A DNA stretch of 64,000 bases, from NCBI RefSeq assembly GCF_000524195.1, contig NW_020170526.1:14721-78720 (forward strand), read 5' to 3'. The translations under genes and the position numbers were made by a program. Positions 35,754 to 47,325 of this stretch are shown piece after piece. The notes below the pieces were generated by a model, which was given only the letters and a program-made list of their open reading frames with translations, did no database searches and was not told the origin of the DNA. The DNA comes from Echinococcus granulosus (lineage: Eukaryota; Platyhelminthes; Cestoda; Cyclophyllidea; Taeniidae). Every line of letters begins with the position of its first letter. Within the stretch, counting starts at the first letter, position 1.

Positions 35754-38053
35754 CCAACGAGGCCTGAGAATACCTTACTAACACTTCCGAGACTATGGGC
35801 GTAGAAACAGCCCGCTCTCCTAATTAGATTCTGGACGAAAGTCTCCATGGTACCCTTCAACATGCGCATCATTTGATTTCAGTTGCTATAAAACCGAATT
35901 ATGGAGAGGTCTTTGTCAGGAAAAAACCCTGAGAACCTGACCGTTCGGAGCTGCCACTTCATACTTTACCAATTTCGTTGAACTGGTAGTGAATACTCGT
36001 AATCACATCGGGAAAAACAACTGCCGTGATTTCAGCATGCCCAAATTGACAACTAAACATGGAGGTGTGTTAATCAAGAAGCGACTGGAAATGACGCAAA
36101 GACTCACCGAATAAAAAGGAGAAGAGGTCGGGGCATTTCCTGGAGGACAGCAAGGATGCGATCGAAGTATAGCTCGGCCTGCTCCCTAATGTATGCCTTA
36201 TCTGCCTCCGTTAACCTGCTAGACAATGCACGTCCAATGCGACGCCAGGGTCGTTGGATTATTATCTCTCCGAAGGTTGTGTAGTCTGGCGGCAATGCGG
36301 ATATGGTTTAGCATCCTACTTAGAATTAGTTGGGTGGAATTCTTAAAAAACCAAGCAGTTGACTATTGTTAAAAGAAACTAGAGTAATTAGCAAGCCACA
36401 CCTATTCATGCACCAAAAAGTAGCGAAGAAATGGGCCAGTTATAAAGCCCGAAAAAAAAACTTTGAATACAATATAAATCGTGATTAAACCAAAGAATGC
36501 AAATTTGGTACAAAAGTATCGAGACAAGTGTGGTAAAACTGCATGATAGACATTTGCATCCCATTCGATAGTAGTTGTTGATCATTCGGGCTGTTTCAAA
36601 AGTTGAGAGGCGCTGGTTTTAATAGAGCAAGGTCTTTTTGTTTACAGTAAGTTTCGTTAAAATAATCATTAAATGCTAATGCCGACTTACCGGTGACTTT
36701 GAGACGCCTGGCACTTTCCCTCATACTTCGTTCGTCATTGTTCAAGATGGCCTTGTACAGTTCGCACAGTATCAGTCGTTCATTGTCAGAAATACTTTGG
36801 TAGAGGCCATGGTCGATTATCACTAGCTGAGCAGGAGTTTCGAAGAAACACTTAAAAAGGAAATGAAAAATACGATGAAAGAGAGAAGTTTTCGAGCTGC
36901 GACGCTCTCGAACGAGAAGGTTTCCTGGATGTGGGTCAGCATGCACAAAGCCGGTGCAGAAGATTTGACGACCGAAAGCAGCCACCATAATTTTGTCAAT
37001 GGAGGCGAGAGAGAAGCCTGCTTTTTGCAAATGAGGAATCTAGTAGAGCAAGGAGAGTTCACCTAACTGCGTCGACTTACATCACTTATCTTAATCCCGT
37101 CAATGAATTCGGTAGTAAGAACACGTTTACTCGACAGATTGTATTCTACGATAGGAATGTGGACTAAACCCCCAGGTTGAAGACTACCCATAACTGCCAG
37201 ATCATTCCGACAGCGTTCGCCGTTTGCCGCTTCAAGCTGAAAGTCTAACTCCTGTGCCAAAGTTTCCTTCAAGTCTTTCAGGATCCAGGCCAAATCAAAT
37301 TTAGGGTGGATAAACTTCACAAAATGGAGCAGTAACTCTAAAGTTGAGATGTCACCATTGAAGCGTTCGCGGAGATCCTCGTACTGAACCTTCACAGCCA
37401 CCTTCTTTCCGTCTTTCGTGACAGCTCGGTGAACTTGAGCGAGGCTTGCAGCGGCGAAGGGTTGAATTTCAAAGTTGTGGAATAGTTCCTCAGGAGGGAC
37501 ACCAAAGTCCTTTTGGAAAATGCGTTTAATCTTACAACAAAAAGATAAAAATGCCAGGTTACTTCATCTGGAGATCGAGAAAGAGCCTTGTCGTGGAGCA
37601 TTTCAAGAGTCGATGTGATTTGTGATGGAAGAATGTGGTTCATGGCTGATAAACCCTGACCCAATTTGATATATATACCACCATTCAAAAGGCATCCCTC
37701 AAGGATCAAATCGGCCGCTCTTTGATGGCACTCATTAAGAACGGTGGTGTACTTTTTAGAATCCTTAAAGCAGCTATTTTTAACGAAATAGAAACTCAAA
37801 CATTACTTCCTGCAACATTAACAGCTTCCATTTGTACAGTAAAGATACACGTAAACCTATAGAAAAAGACCTTACATGTTGCTTCAAGCCCCGTTCTATA
37901 CCTTATGAATCGCACAAAGGAGTTAGATAATTTCCGAGTGAATTCCTCTGATAAACTTTCTTGGCGAATTACAGAGGAGGAAGCTAGTGACACCGAGGCT
38001 AGTGAGGCAAGAGCACAACAGGACTTTCTGTAAGTAATGATTCGGAACAACAT
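35754..38053 (-). CDS. ADCK5: AarF-domain (ABC1/UbiB) atypical kinase, ADCK5-like
   Basis: A UbiB-family kinase-like protein, probably mitochondrial. Exons 38053-37857, 37794-37563, 37530-37081, 37039-36691 and 36285-36108 join in phase. Motifs in order: KxGQ as IKLGQGLSA, the Ala-rich loop FAAASLAQVHRA, the ATP-binding lysine in VAVKVQYEDL, ELDFQLEAANGERC, HADPHPGN, DHG as IIDHGLYQ, and DYTTFGEIIIQRPW then EMPRPLLLFIR, all closest to ADCK5. About 17 extra residues (around SSKTSLFHRIFHFLFK) sit between DPHPGN and DHG. The expected next exon (35885-35754, after ttttatag) restores phase but gives RN-stop-NQMMRMLKG: a TGA at 35881-35879 lies within a segment resembling the family's N-D-L-L-R. 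The protein therefore either ends early or the stop is an error, a readthrough or a disabling mutation. The open frame after it runs 41 further codons to a strong donor (GG/gtgagt). A further exon was not resolved. The third exon is entered from a 32-nt intron. Confidence 0.9.
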
Positions 38054-39398
38054 TTTTGTGGGAATTCACTGATTGGAAAAAAAAACCAAGCTTTGCACAC
38101 TAGCACTCAATTCATAGCATGTGTCACGCACACCTCCCCCAGGCATAGGCCAATCAATTATCAATGACCCTGAACAAAATTTTGTTAAAAATATCGCCAA
38201 ACTATATAGTATACAACAACAATATGTCAAGAGCTTAGAGATGGCAAATATACTACATTTGAGTAGATGTGAAACAAGATAGGAATTTTAGCCTAAATTG
38301 AATGCTCTAATTTCTTTTACTTTTTACGAAATGTAACACTGTGCAAATAAAAAAATTAAATAAGTACAATAAGATGTTGGCTACAACAATCTGGCTAGCG
38401 TAATGCTTCAGCAGTTTGCCCATCCCTGCGTTCAATCACTTGAGTAGCCACAGATTGCACTTTTGCTCAGCTGCGCGCTCCCTAGGTCAGGCCATTAGCC
38501 CACCGCCCCTTCTGTACATCAATAATGATTTAGGGTCTACTTGACTGATGTTCTACGGCTTTAGGAAAAATTTTGGGTGATTTCAGCAGAATATGAAACT
38601 TATCATAAAGGACAATACCCTAATTCCTACTGCTGCATGTTAAACCTTGGCGCGGAGTAAAAATGGCATTAGCCGCGGATTAGAGATCCTGGAGCATTGA
38701 GAATGACGTTAAAACGCGATGAATACCTCACTCTCTTACCACACAAAAAGGGCTATTAACAAATTACCTTACGAAGCTGCCTAAGTTGCCTGTATAAAGA
38801 TGTCACTGAGGTAAACACTAGACATATCTTCCACCTCTACCAGCTGGATTGGGCCTTAACAGATATACGGCTAGAAAGTAACGAAGTGGAGACAAAGTGA
38901 AAAGGAATAATAGATAGAAAATATCGTCTACATAATGCTGTATTATCACCTGCATTTTATTAAATGACATTTCACTTAGGCCAGCTTTCCTGCAACTAAT
39001 GATGAAAACACGAAATGATTAAGTTGTGGAGCATAATCTCTCCTTTAGCAATATGAGGACTGCACATTTTGCCCTTCTTCAATACCGCTTCTAAACATGA
39101 CGAAACTCCTAATCCAGTGAGGTTCCTAGGATGCTTCAAATATCTTCTCATTTGCACGTCAATTCAATAACCGTGGCGGTTATTTCGTGGGTGTAAAGGC
39201 CGACGCCATAGGTGGACCAAAAGAAGACTTGAGGTCGGTGATCAAAAGAAGAGAGAACCACGTAATGCCTTGATAGTTTATTGATTTCTTTGGCAGATTA
39301 TGGGGATTTAAGTCTCCGAAGGCTGTGTAATACGTTGGTTGGTTACCTCTCTGTTTAAGTGAGGATCTACTTTTGATTTAACCATTGTACCACACCTG

Positions 39399-39560
39399 GT
39401 GGAATGGCCTACGGGCCACGTCAGTAGCCCAAATATCTTCTCTATGTCGAATATATATATTGTGCCCAGGTAAGTCTCGAGACGCCACAATTGTGTGTCC
39501 ACTCGGTGGGATGGCTTTCAGGGCAAGTCAATAGCCTGAGCTCTTCTGTGCGCCAGTAAC
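39399..39560. repeat. Diverged dispersed repeat, two adjacent partial copies
   Basis: GGTGGAATGGCCTACGGGCCACGTCAGTAGCCC at 39399 and GGTGGGATGGCTTTCAGGGC followed by AGTCAATAGCCTGAGCTCTT at about 39505 resemble each other and the left part of the repeat at 1835. This suggests an old family of short elements. Confidence 0.4.
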
Positions 39561-39756
39561 ATGTTTTCTGTCAAGCTATTGCGATTACTTATGACTTTGG
39601 GAAAAACTCAGCTGCGTCTTTCTTATCATTAGGAGAATAAGTCATTCCATATCATTACATCACTCCGACTCATTCTCAATCTGTCATACAGGGACTTAAA
39701 AAAATATACCACTATTTGCGTTTAGAAAAATGGAAAAATAAGGAAAAGTTACTCAT

Positions 39757-39791
39757 TAAAGTAAAAAGTAAAAGTAAAGTAAAGTAAAAAT
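39757..39791. repeat. Pentanucleotide-like tract (AAAGT)n
   Basis: Irregular tandem units of AAAGT and AAAAGT read directly from the sequence. Confidence 0.8.
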
Positions 39792-41386
39792 TAGGACTTG
39801 GGAATATATATGCAGTTTGATTTTTGTAATTCCGACTTGTCAATCAATAGTGCAGTTGATGTATTTTCATTCAATCATACCTGAGTATGAACACAAAAAC
39901 TTTCTTATAGAAGCAAATATAGTGCCCCTAGACTTCTCTGAAGACAAAAGAAGGCAATACTTTTATAGAATGGGCATTCTCCACCAGCAGAAGGGATAGC
40001 AACCACTGACATGGCCCGGAGGTCAGCACACTCGGCGAGAGTGTAAAGATGGAGACCAAAAGTAGTCCTTTCATCAGGGCTGAGAGTTAAATAACCATTG
40101 CATTACACAGCCCCTCTTCCTCATTTAGCCCTCTCCCATGGCTCGCCTTGATTAAACTTCCGCTTCAGCTATTATAACGTAATCGGTGTTGTACGGGAAC
40201 ACCCATAAGTCAACCATACCAGTCGTCAATTTTTTCATACAACTGTAGAAATCCTTAACCGCGAAGCCTCCGATCCACCTTGGAAATTCTAATGGATCTA
40301 GGGTTTCGACCTAGATGAGAGGTAAATTCAGGGAAAGAAAATGTGCTGGTCAACACGCGTGTCCATCTCTAGTCTTAAAAATACTTAACTAAATAGAGAG
40401 CCATTTAAAATAACCGGACTAAAAATGGTTTCGTAGGGAGGGGGTCTCAATTACATTCTACCTTGCCATGCTTTTCCCACTCCAGAGCTACCCAGATATA
40501 TCTAACTCATTTCCACCTAGCTAGCAGAGAAGTGGAGGAAGCATTGCGCTTTCACGTATTTGATATTAACATGCAAGTGCGGTAAGCAGTTCTGTAACAA
40601 AACTTTGGAAGTCGGGAATGGCTAGGGCTGCTTCCGCTGTAAGTGGCTTTTCTGCAAAACACTGGACGTCAGTATTAGCTCGTTTGTTAGAGGTCGGCAC
40701 AGAGACTCCTACTCTTAGTAATCTGCACTTCGCCCGACACACTTAGCTTTATCAAAGCAGTAGAAAAATGGGTAGTTGTCCCCTAAGGTAGGGTTCGATT
40801 TGTGCTGCCACCAATGTAGTGCACAGAGGCTCCCCTAAAGACGAAAGGAAACATAATACTCTTGTAGGGTGTGTACTGCCGATCTACGGAAGATATTAAG
40901 GATGCCAGTATTGTTCGAAGACCAGCCTACTCGGCAAAAGCACATTTGAGATGACCCGAAGTGGGTTAAAAATCCAATGCGCTGTACATAATTAAATTAT
41001 TTAAATTGATTTTTCTGAGCCAGCTAAACACTTTTAACAAATATCTGCCAATCACTAAAACTTTGGCAGGTACTATTTTTTGGTAGTTTATCGGTTAAAT
41101 CAGAAAAAGTTTCCAATAATATCCTTTTTTGATAGGCACTAAATATATATTTTGCAAAAAACTGGTTAAAATTATTGCCAAATGATGGTGTCTGGCTAGT
41201 TTACTTGATAAAGTAGTGGTATAATGGAACAGCTGAGGTGAAATCTATATGCCAGTACGCTGCTTAGAGTTGGTGCCTGTGTGGAGCGCCAACTTCGTAG
41301 TTGCTACATTTGCTAATGGATGAGAGGACTGCTCTTTTACAGGAATCTAGCGGTATCCTTGGCTTTTATTTCTTTATATTTTCCAG

Positions 41387-43593
41387 CAAGCCATAGTAGG
41401 CCTTCTACTGATCATGCTGAAACTCGAAGTTCAGATTGTGAACCAACGACAAAGTGCCAAGTCTGTAATACCATCATTCCCATCGTTAACAAGGAAAAGC
41501 AACTCGTTGTTAAATGCCCATCATGTGGTGAAGCAACGGTAGACAACCATCACTGCTTTTTTACTTTCTTCATAGCCTATTAAAGGTCCACCAACGGGCA
41601 AACAATACGTCCGTTGCCAGTGTAATTGCCTATTAATATGTAAATCAACTGCTACCCGAGTGGGCTGCCCAAGGGAAGACTGCCTTAGAGTTATAAACCT
41701 TAACGGTGTAAGCTTTATTTATGATATTCCTACAAGCCTTTCCTGGTTATTTGACTACTAAGAAAGTCATTTTCCCCTATTCCAGCCGAATGCATCGGGT
41801 TATCAGGCGGGCGACGTAGGTCGAGAAGGTATTGGCGGGAGTGGGGGTAGTGGTGGCGGTGTCGGGGCAGGCACATTTCCTAATCGCGGTGGCTTACGTG
41901 TTACCTGTGGCAACTGTCATCGTCCCTTCTCCATCCCTACACCCCAGTCCTATCGACCTAATGCTTTCGGGGCTGCCTTCGTCAACCGCTTGGTCAACTG
42001 CCTCTCTGGTGGTGCGGCATCTAACGTTAGCGGTCTCATCGCTGCTCGGTGTCCGCAATGTCGCAAAGTCACCTCCATCGGACAGGCCTACGCTCGCACT
42101 CGCTGGGTCGGCTACTTAATTCTCACTTTAATCTTCCTCGTCATTGCTATCGGTGTGACCTTTGGCACTACGGATGCTGCAAAATCGTACCATGGATTAT
42201 ACTTTCTTTGGTCAGGTTAGTTGTCACTCTCTCGCCTTTTTCGTCTTTTCATATTTATATTAGTGTTAAGCGATGGCAGTCTCGAGAAGCGAAATCATTC
42301 ATCCATTGTAATTGCCTTCGTCATTCCTCCTTGTTTTCGCTGGTAAATTACTTATTTAAGATCCATACTTCATGATTGCAACGAAAGTTGAATTCGGCTG
42401 CTGTAGATACAATTGTCCATTTTATTCTGCTACGCAAAATCTCTAATGAATACCGTTTGCTGTTACTGATCCATTGCAGAAACTACAATAATTTAATCTA
42501 CCTTGTTGGAATATATCTGAAAAAGTCAAGTAGGGTGTGCTGATTCAAACTGGAAATTTGAATTAACCCACCATATGTTTAGGTTTTGTTGTCTCTCGAC
42601 CATGGGTGTCTATCTATTCGCAAACTATGCGAACCTTTGAGTGCTCATTCTATTGATGCTGCAGTTACTTACCTGCGTTGTATCCGATTAACCGTGAGTT
42701 GCACAGTAGAAATTGGCAAGAGCTTTGCTGATCGCACAGCGCCGGTTAGGGTCATAACTGTTGGTTTCCCGACTAGTTGGGTTGTGAGTTCCTGCACAAG
42801 CATATCACTGTCTATTTTTCCAGTTACCCTGTTCTGCATTTCCCGAAGACCTCAACTTCTTTGTCTAACTTTCCAATTAATCTGTTCTAACTCAGTTATT
42901 CGTCAGTTATCCTAACCAACGTTATTCGATTCACTTTTATAAATACCAATTGGCTTACATTGTGTGCGGTTTTGTTTATACAACATCCATCGACTGTTTG
43001 AAGGCCTTCTCGAAATGTTCGGATCATTTGTGAAATACGTTCTAGTTACTGACTTGACCACTTCCAAATATTTTCAGCGTATTTACATCAGGTACAATAT
43101 GTGCTGGGTGGCGACTTTGATCCTTTACTAAAAAACGTTTCATCAAAAAGGTTTGTTTACATATTTACTTGAAGGATGAAAAGGTATACGAACGGTGCCT
43201 ACAGATGTTATTTGATTTATGACCTCTCTTTTCATCTAGACCTACTCAGGAACCCATTATGTTTAGTATCAAGTTGGCGTAGTGCGGCAGTATTAACTGT
43301 TATAAAGTGTAGTAATTTTGATTTAGTCTTAACAGCTGTAGGTTGACGTACCTTAAACTAATTTTTCATAAAACTTGAACCTTACTATTTTTTTCCCACT
43401 ATTTGATGGAAATCTTCTCAGCGGTCAAACACTATCTGTTTATTTACAGTCTTACTTATTTGTGATTTATTATTTGATACTTTCTTCTTTATCAACAGTG
43501 CTCTACCTTGTTGTGCTGGTGTGTGCCATTCGCAGCTTCATGTTCTTCAGAATGCCCATAAGCGCACTGGAGCTTCCTGTGATGCATGCCTAG
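41387..43593 (+). CDS. PIP4P: PIP4P/TMEM55 family protein (5' end missing)
   Basis: This is a late endosomal/lysosomal two-span protein described as a phosphatidylinositol-4,5-bisphosphate 4-phosphatase and as a dynein-adaptor-binding protein; whether it is catalytic is disputed. Exons 41387-41538, 41576-41707, 41786-42215 and 43499-43593 join in phase. The paired zinc-binding cysteines appear as CQVCN and [11 protein letters not shown]. They are followed by [19 protein letters not shown] and the CX5R element CKSTATR, then [11 protein letters not shown] and [13 protein letters not shown]. Two membrane spans follow: [20 protein letters not shown] and, across the last junction, [20 protein letters not shown] Gly-rich insert ([13 protein letters not shown]) opens exon 3. 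The N-terminal proline-rich exon was not found. I place the first visible exon after tttatattttccag rather than at the ATG at 41320, which would give a signal-like but probably intronic sequence. The first intron shown is only 37 nt. Confidence 0.9.
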
Positions 43594-44700
43594 GTGCTAG
43601 TACCCCACCTTTCCCTCATACCCGCCGAGCCATCTCCCCGCTCCTTTCCTCTCTCCCCCCCTCTTGTGTATTATTACCTTCACTAATTAAGCCACAACTC
43701 TGCCTATTGTTACCATTTTCTGTGTGAACTCAGTCGTTTTGCCATTTGCAGAAATGATCAACTGTCCCGGCGTTGAGGTATCACCTTTTCCTGCCTTCCC
43801 ATTTTTTCCCGTTCGGTTTGTCCTAAAACTGAATGGATTTCGCACTCAAGACCCGATATTGGCATCAATCCATTTTTCTGCAAGTTGCTGCCTTCCTGAT
43901 TGTTTTGCGATCTCAGCTTTTAAATCACTTAATGAACCAAGTCACTGTATCGCAGTAGCAGACATTTGACATTTACTGTCGGTGTCAGGCGCGTAGGGGT
44001 ATGCTGCTCCGGCCAAGTTATGTTACCGTCATCAATGGTTTCACTTTAGCCGCAGTAGACATGCGAATTAGAAGTCAGCATGACGTGGTAAACTAAAACG
44101 ATTTTTCTAGGACCAACGCTAAGTCTGCATAAGTTTTATTTGAGTCACCATTCGAAATACATGATTTTATGATTTTGAGATGTCGTTCCTGGACATGCGT
44201 AGCCGCATGCCTCACAAGAATTCTTCTACCTTCTATGGTGGGTAACGATTCATGGTGATATTTGTCAATCTGATGGATTGCTGACAGTTTGCAAAGAACG
44301 TCTTCGGTACAATCTGGTCCGGTTTCAATACTAATTCATAATTCGATTTGGATTTGCTCCGAATTCGGTTAAATTCAGACCTTCCAGTTGGTTCCCATGG
44401 AAAGGGTCTGCTTCCTCACCTGCGCCTAGTATGATTCTGCGCAATGTAGTCAGCATGGTTAAAGTACTTTAAGGCCTCGCCTGTATCCTTCAAAATGTAT
44501 TTCATTTTCATGTAAGCGAAACCACATGACTTCGTTCATTTGTGATCACAGTGTTCGGAGATAGAAGGCAAGCTTCCTTAAATAACCGCCAATTTCAAAA
44601 TCAAGGGAGAACAATTTACCCGGATCCTTCATAAGTTACCTTTTTCACTTCTTAACTCCTAGTTGGTGATTCACTATATTACCTTCCATAAAGACACTCA
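43594..44700. other. 3' flank of the PIP4P gene, no supported gene
   Basis: C/T-rich sequence just after the stop (43600-43700), then AT-rich sequence with short frames only. No canonical AATAAA was seen close to the stop. Confidence 0.4.
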
Positions 44701-44944
44701 GATGGCGGCACCTTGTGTTCCCATACCACTGGGACTCAGGCTAAGCAGGTGCTTTCGGCCGCGTAGTGATGCTGATGGCCACTTAAATGGAACGACCTTC
44801 AGCGCCGTGACGCCATTGGCTGCTGCTGCTACTGTGTCGCAGAAGGTTGATGCACCGGGCGGAAGCTGTTTGAATAACAATGACGAATCACGTGCCTTCA
44901 AAACATTCGCTCAAACTGGCGTTAGCTTCAAGAATTTGCATTAG
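44701..44944 (+). CDS. Candidate exon, unidentified product
   Basis: After an AG (agacactcag) an open frame reads MAAPCVPIPLGLRLSRCF, then TPLAAAATVSQKVDAPGG, to TAG. Its GC-rich composition and Ala/Pro-rich content stand out from the AT-rich flanks. No domain is recognised and no partner exon is clear. It could be an alternative 3' exon of the PIP4P gene or an unrelated short gene. Confidence 0.25.
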
Positions 44945-47325
44945 ACGACACCTACTGCTGGCCCCCATAAACTCGAATTTTGCGCCACCTTGGGGCGTTA
45001 ATTAGCGTACCCAACATTCGCTACCTCTCATGGTACTGAAAATAAGCTTTCCAAGGACTTTTTCGTGGTTTGATAGACGTATTTTTTGAGGCCAAATATT
45101 GCAAGGGAGCTCATTTCATTCTAGGAGTGTATCAATAAGAATTAATAGTTTATGTGCGAAAGACAGTTGAAGCCTCAGGTCATAGCGTAAGTCTAGCTTT
45201 TGTCATTAGTTTACCTTTGGTTTCTTGCAAAATCGCGTCCTGAGGCAGTTTACTGACCCCATAACTCTAGTAAGTCATGCCAGAACAGAAGAATGACTTA
45301 TTTTCAACGTAAAGAAGCCGTAGGCATGGCCTGGGTGCCATTTTACAAGACAAAAGTACGGCCTAAGAGTGAAGAGTCCGACTTTCCAAATGTACATTGA
45401 TTCGGATATAAAACTGCGCAATGGCTCCTCATTTCTGAGCGTCAGCGTCGGTGCTCTCCAAGCTATTCTTCTGCATGGACCGTAACAACTCACTGTGTGA
45501 ATCGCAATTATTCCTGGCAATTGAAAAAGGTGATGCAGTTACAACAAGGGGCGAATCTATGGAGGAAGTGAAGGCAAAGACTGGACATTGTTTTGCTGTG
45601 AGCGTTTTCTTTGTAAAAATCACTCTTGCAAGTTTTAATGATTCAAACGGGTGGTTTTGTTTGCCAAAATTTAGTAAGCCTTACAATCCGATCTTGATCG
45701 GTCAGCGCTTATTGTGTCAAGGCAGACATCGTTTTAGTCTTGTAGTGAGCTTCTGCAGATTCACTTGTTCACAGTAGACAGTTTCCCTCTGCATACAGGT
45801 AGGATAAGCAGTCGAAGACGTCAGGAGTGTTCGACCTTCGCATTGAGTTCACTCGCTACTGCCACCGATGTGCCGTCGTAGGCTCTATTTGACATTGAAA
45901 TAAGCCACACAGTATCGATAAAATGTGGTGATAGCACAACAGGGCTTGGAAGCTAACACCTGATCGGTGGGCCGTGACGGCAGACCGAAGTGACAATTGC
46001 GCAGGCTGACACGGCCACATAGTTTACCTCCAAACAAACAGTAATTCGCTGGGATGAAGTAAGCAAGCATTGAACCTGTTGAGGGGGTCGCCATTTGTTA
46101 ATTTTATTTCTAGTGCAATGCATATTTGAGCATCTCACTTTTTACAAAATCATGGACCTAACTGTAAATTGATTCAAGCAAAAACTCCGCCTACAAATTC
46201 TCGTTAACGAATAAGCACTGCCAGGCATAAACAAGCTTGAATTGTCCCTTCTGCGGATAATTACCATGAGAAACGTAGCCGATTGCCTATTGGTTGCATT
46301 CAAACCAATCCCTACTTCAAGTTCCAGAAAAACTCCGTCAAGACAGGCTTCGAGACGCGACTGGAATTGACACGCGCCTGACTGCTCAAAACACGCAAAT
46401 GGGTGCGGCTTGGTATCCAAATTGCAGAGGAATTTTCACAGGTAGATGAACTAAATAAAAGATGTTGCTGCTAAACCGTTTTTGTAAAAGAAGCACTGAT
46501 TTGACAACCGTTCCTATCCAGTGAACCACTAAATAGGCGCATTTCTCAACTTGGTATCATGCCAAATGAAAATGCGGCCCTGCAGCTTTTCAAAATCAAA
46601 CACATCAGCTTCAGTCGGAGTAATTTGTTGGAAGGAGACACGAAACTTAACCAACACTTTATACAGCTCTACAAAGTGCAGCAGTGACACAACTAGAGCA
46701 ATACAACTACCCAAATCCCACTTTTTCACAGCAATGACGAACACTTACAAAATCTCGCGTGATGAAATAGTCTAAAGAATATGGCGGACCGACAGCTACA
46801 TGTGTCTGTCACACGACAAACACGTCTTCCACTGGTTACGTTCTCGCCAATCACTGCTCCTAATTTGATTCAGTCACACTAGGTAATGGCAACCTGAAGT
46901 CGGTTATTCGTTCCCTGGCTTATCCACATACGCACTAGGAAGTAGCGCATGGCGCGCCCGCCAAGTCAACGTCTGTCCTGTCGGAGAGCCCAACACCTCC
47001 CAGACAAAGGAGAATTCAAACTTTGCAACAAACCATGCCTTATTCAACCATAACAGAGAAACTTTAGCTAAATCGACCCATCTACGTGACAAAACCATGA
47101 AAGTCGCATTTCGTTTGCCATCTAGCATGTGATGTTAATGCAAGTGAATAATCCACCGCACTACCAGTGGAATTACCAAGTGGTCATGTTCCAACAAACT
47201 ACCATCCTCCTATTTCAATTAACTTAAAGATAGTACAGGAATATAAACAAAAGGTGATTTATAGAGCATCTGGCTTACATGAATACAAATGCATAAAGTG
47301 GCAAATGCACAATCCCTGTTAGCAT
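44945..47325. other. No firmly supported gene
   Basis: About 2.4 kb. One plus-strand stretch (45439-45600: MDRNNSLCESQLFLAIEKGD, ending before TTTTGCT/gtgagc) has exon-like character but no family. The remaining frames on both strands look random. Confidence 0.35.

Larger units (their letters stand above)
38054..41386. other. Head-to-head intergenic region, no supported gene
   Basis: About 3.3 kb between ADCK5 and the PIP4P gene. It holds diverged repeat segments at 39399-39560, an (AAAGT)n-type tract at 39757-39791 and only short random-looking frames. The missing first exon of the PIP4P gene should lie here or close by but was not recognised. Confidence 0.45.

Noticed and set aside
37857..37876. 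Donor ACAT/gtaagg for ADCK5 exon 1
   Set aside because: It is a good consensus but leaves phase 1, which no acceptor before the conserved CHQRAADL region satisfies. The downstream TATAG/gtttac donor fits the phase and the expected length.
41320..41386. ATG-initiated signal-peptide-like extension of the PIP4P protein
   Set aside because: The segment contains a typical pyrimidine tract and acceptor (tttatattttccag), so it is more likely intron, and the family has no signal peptide.
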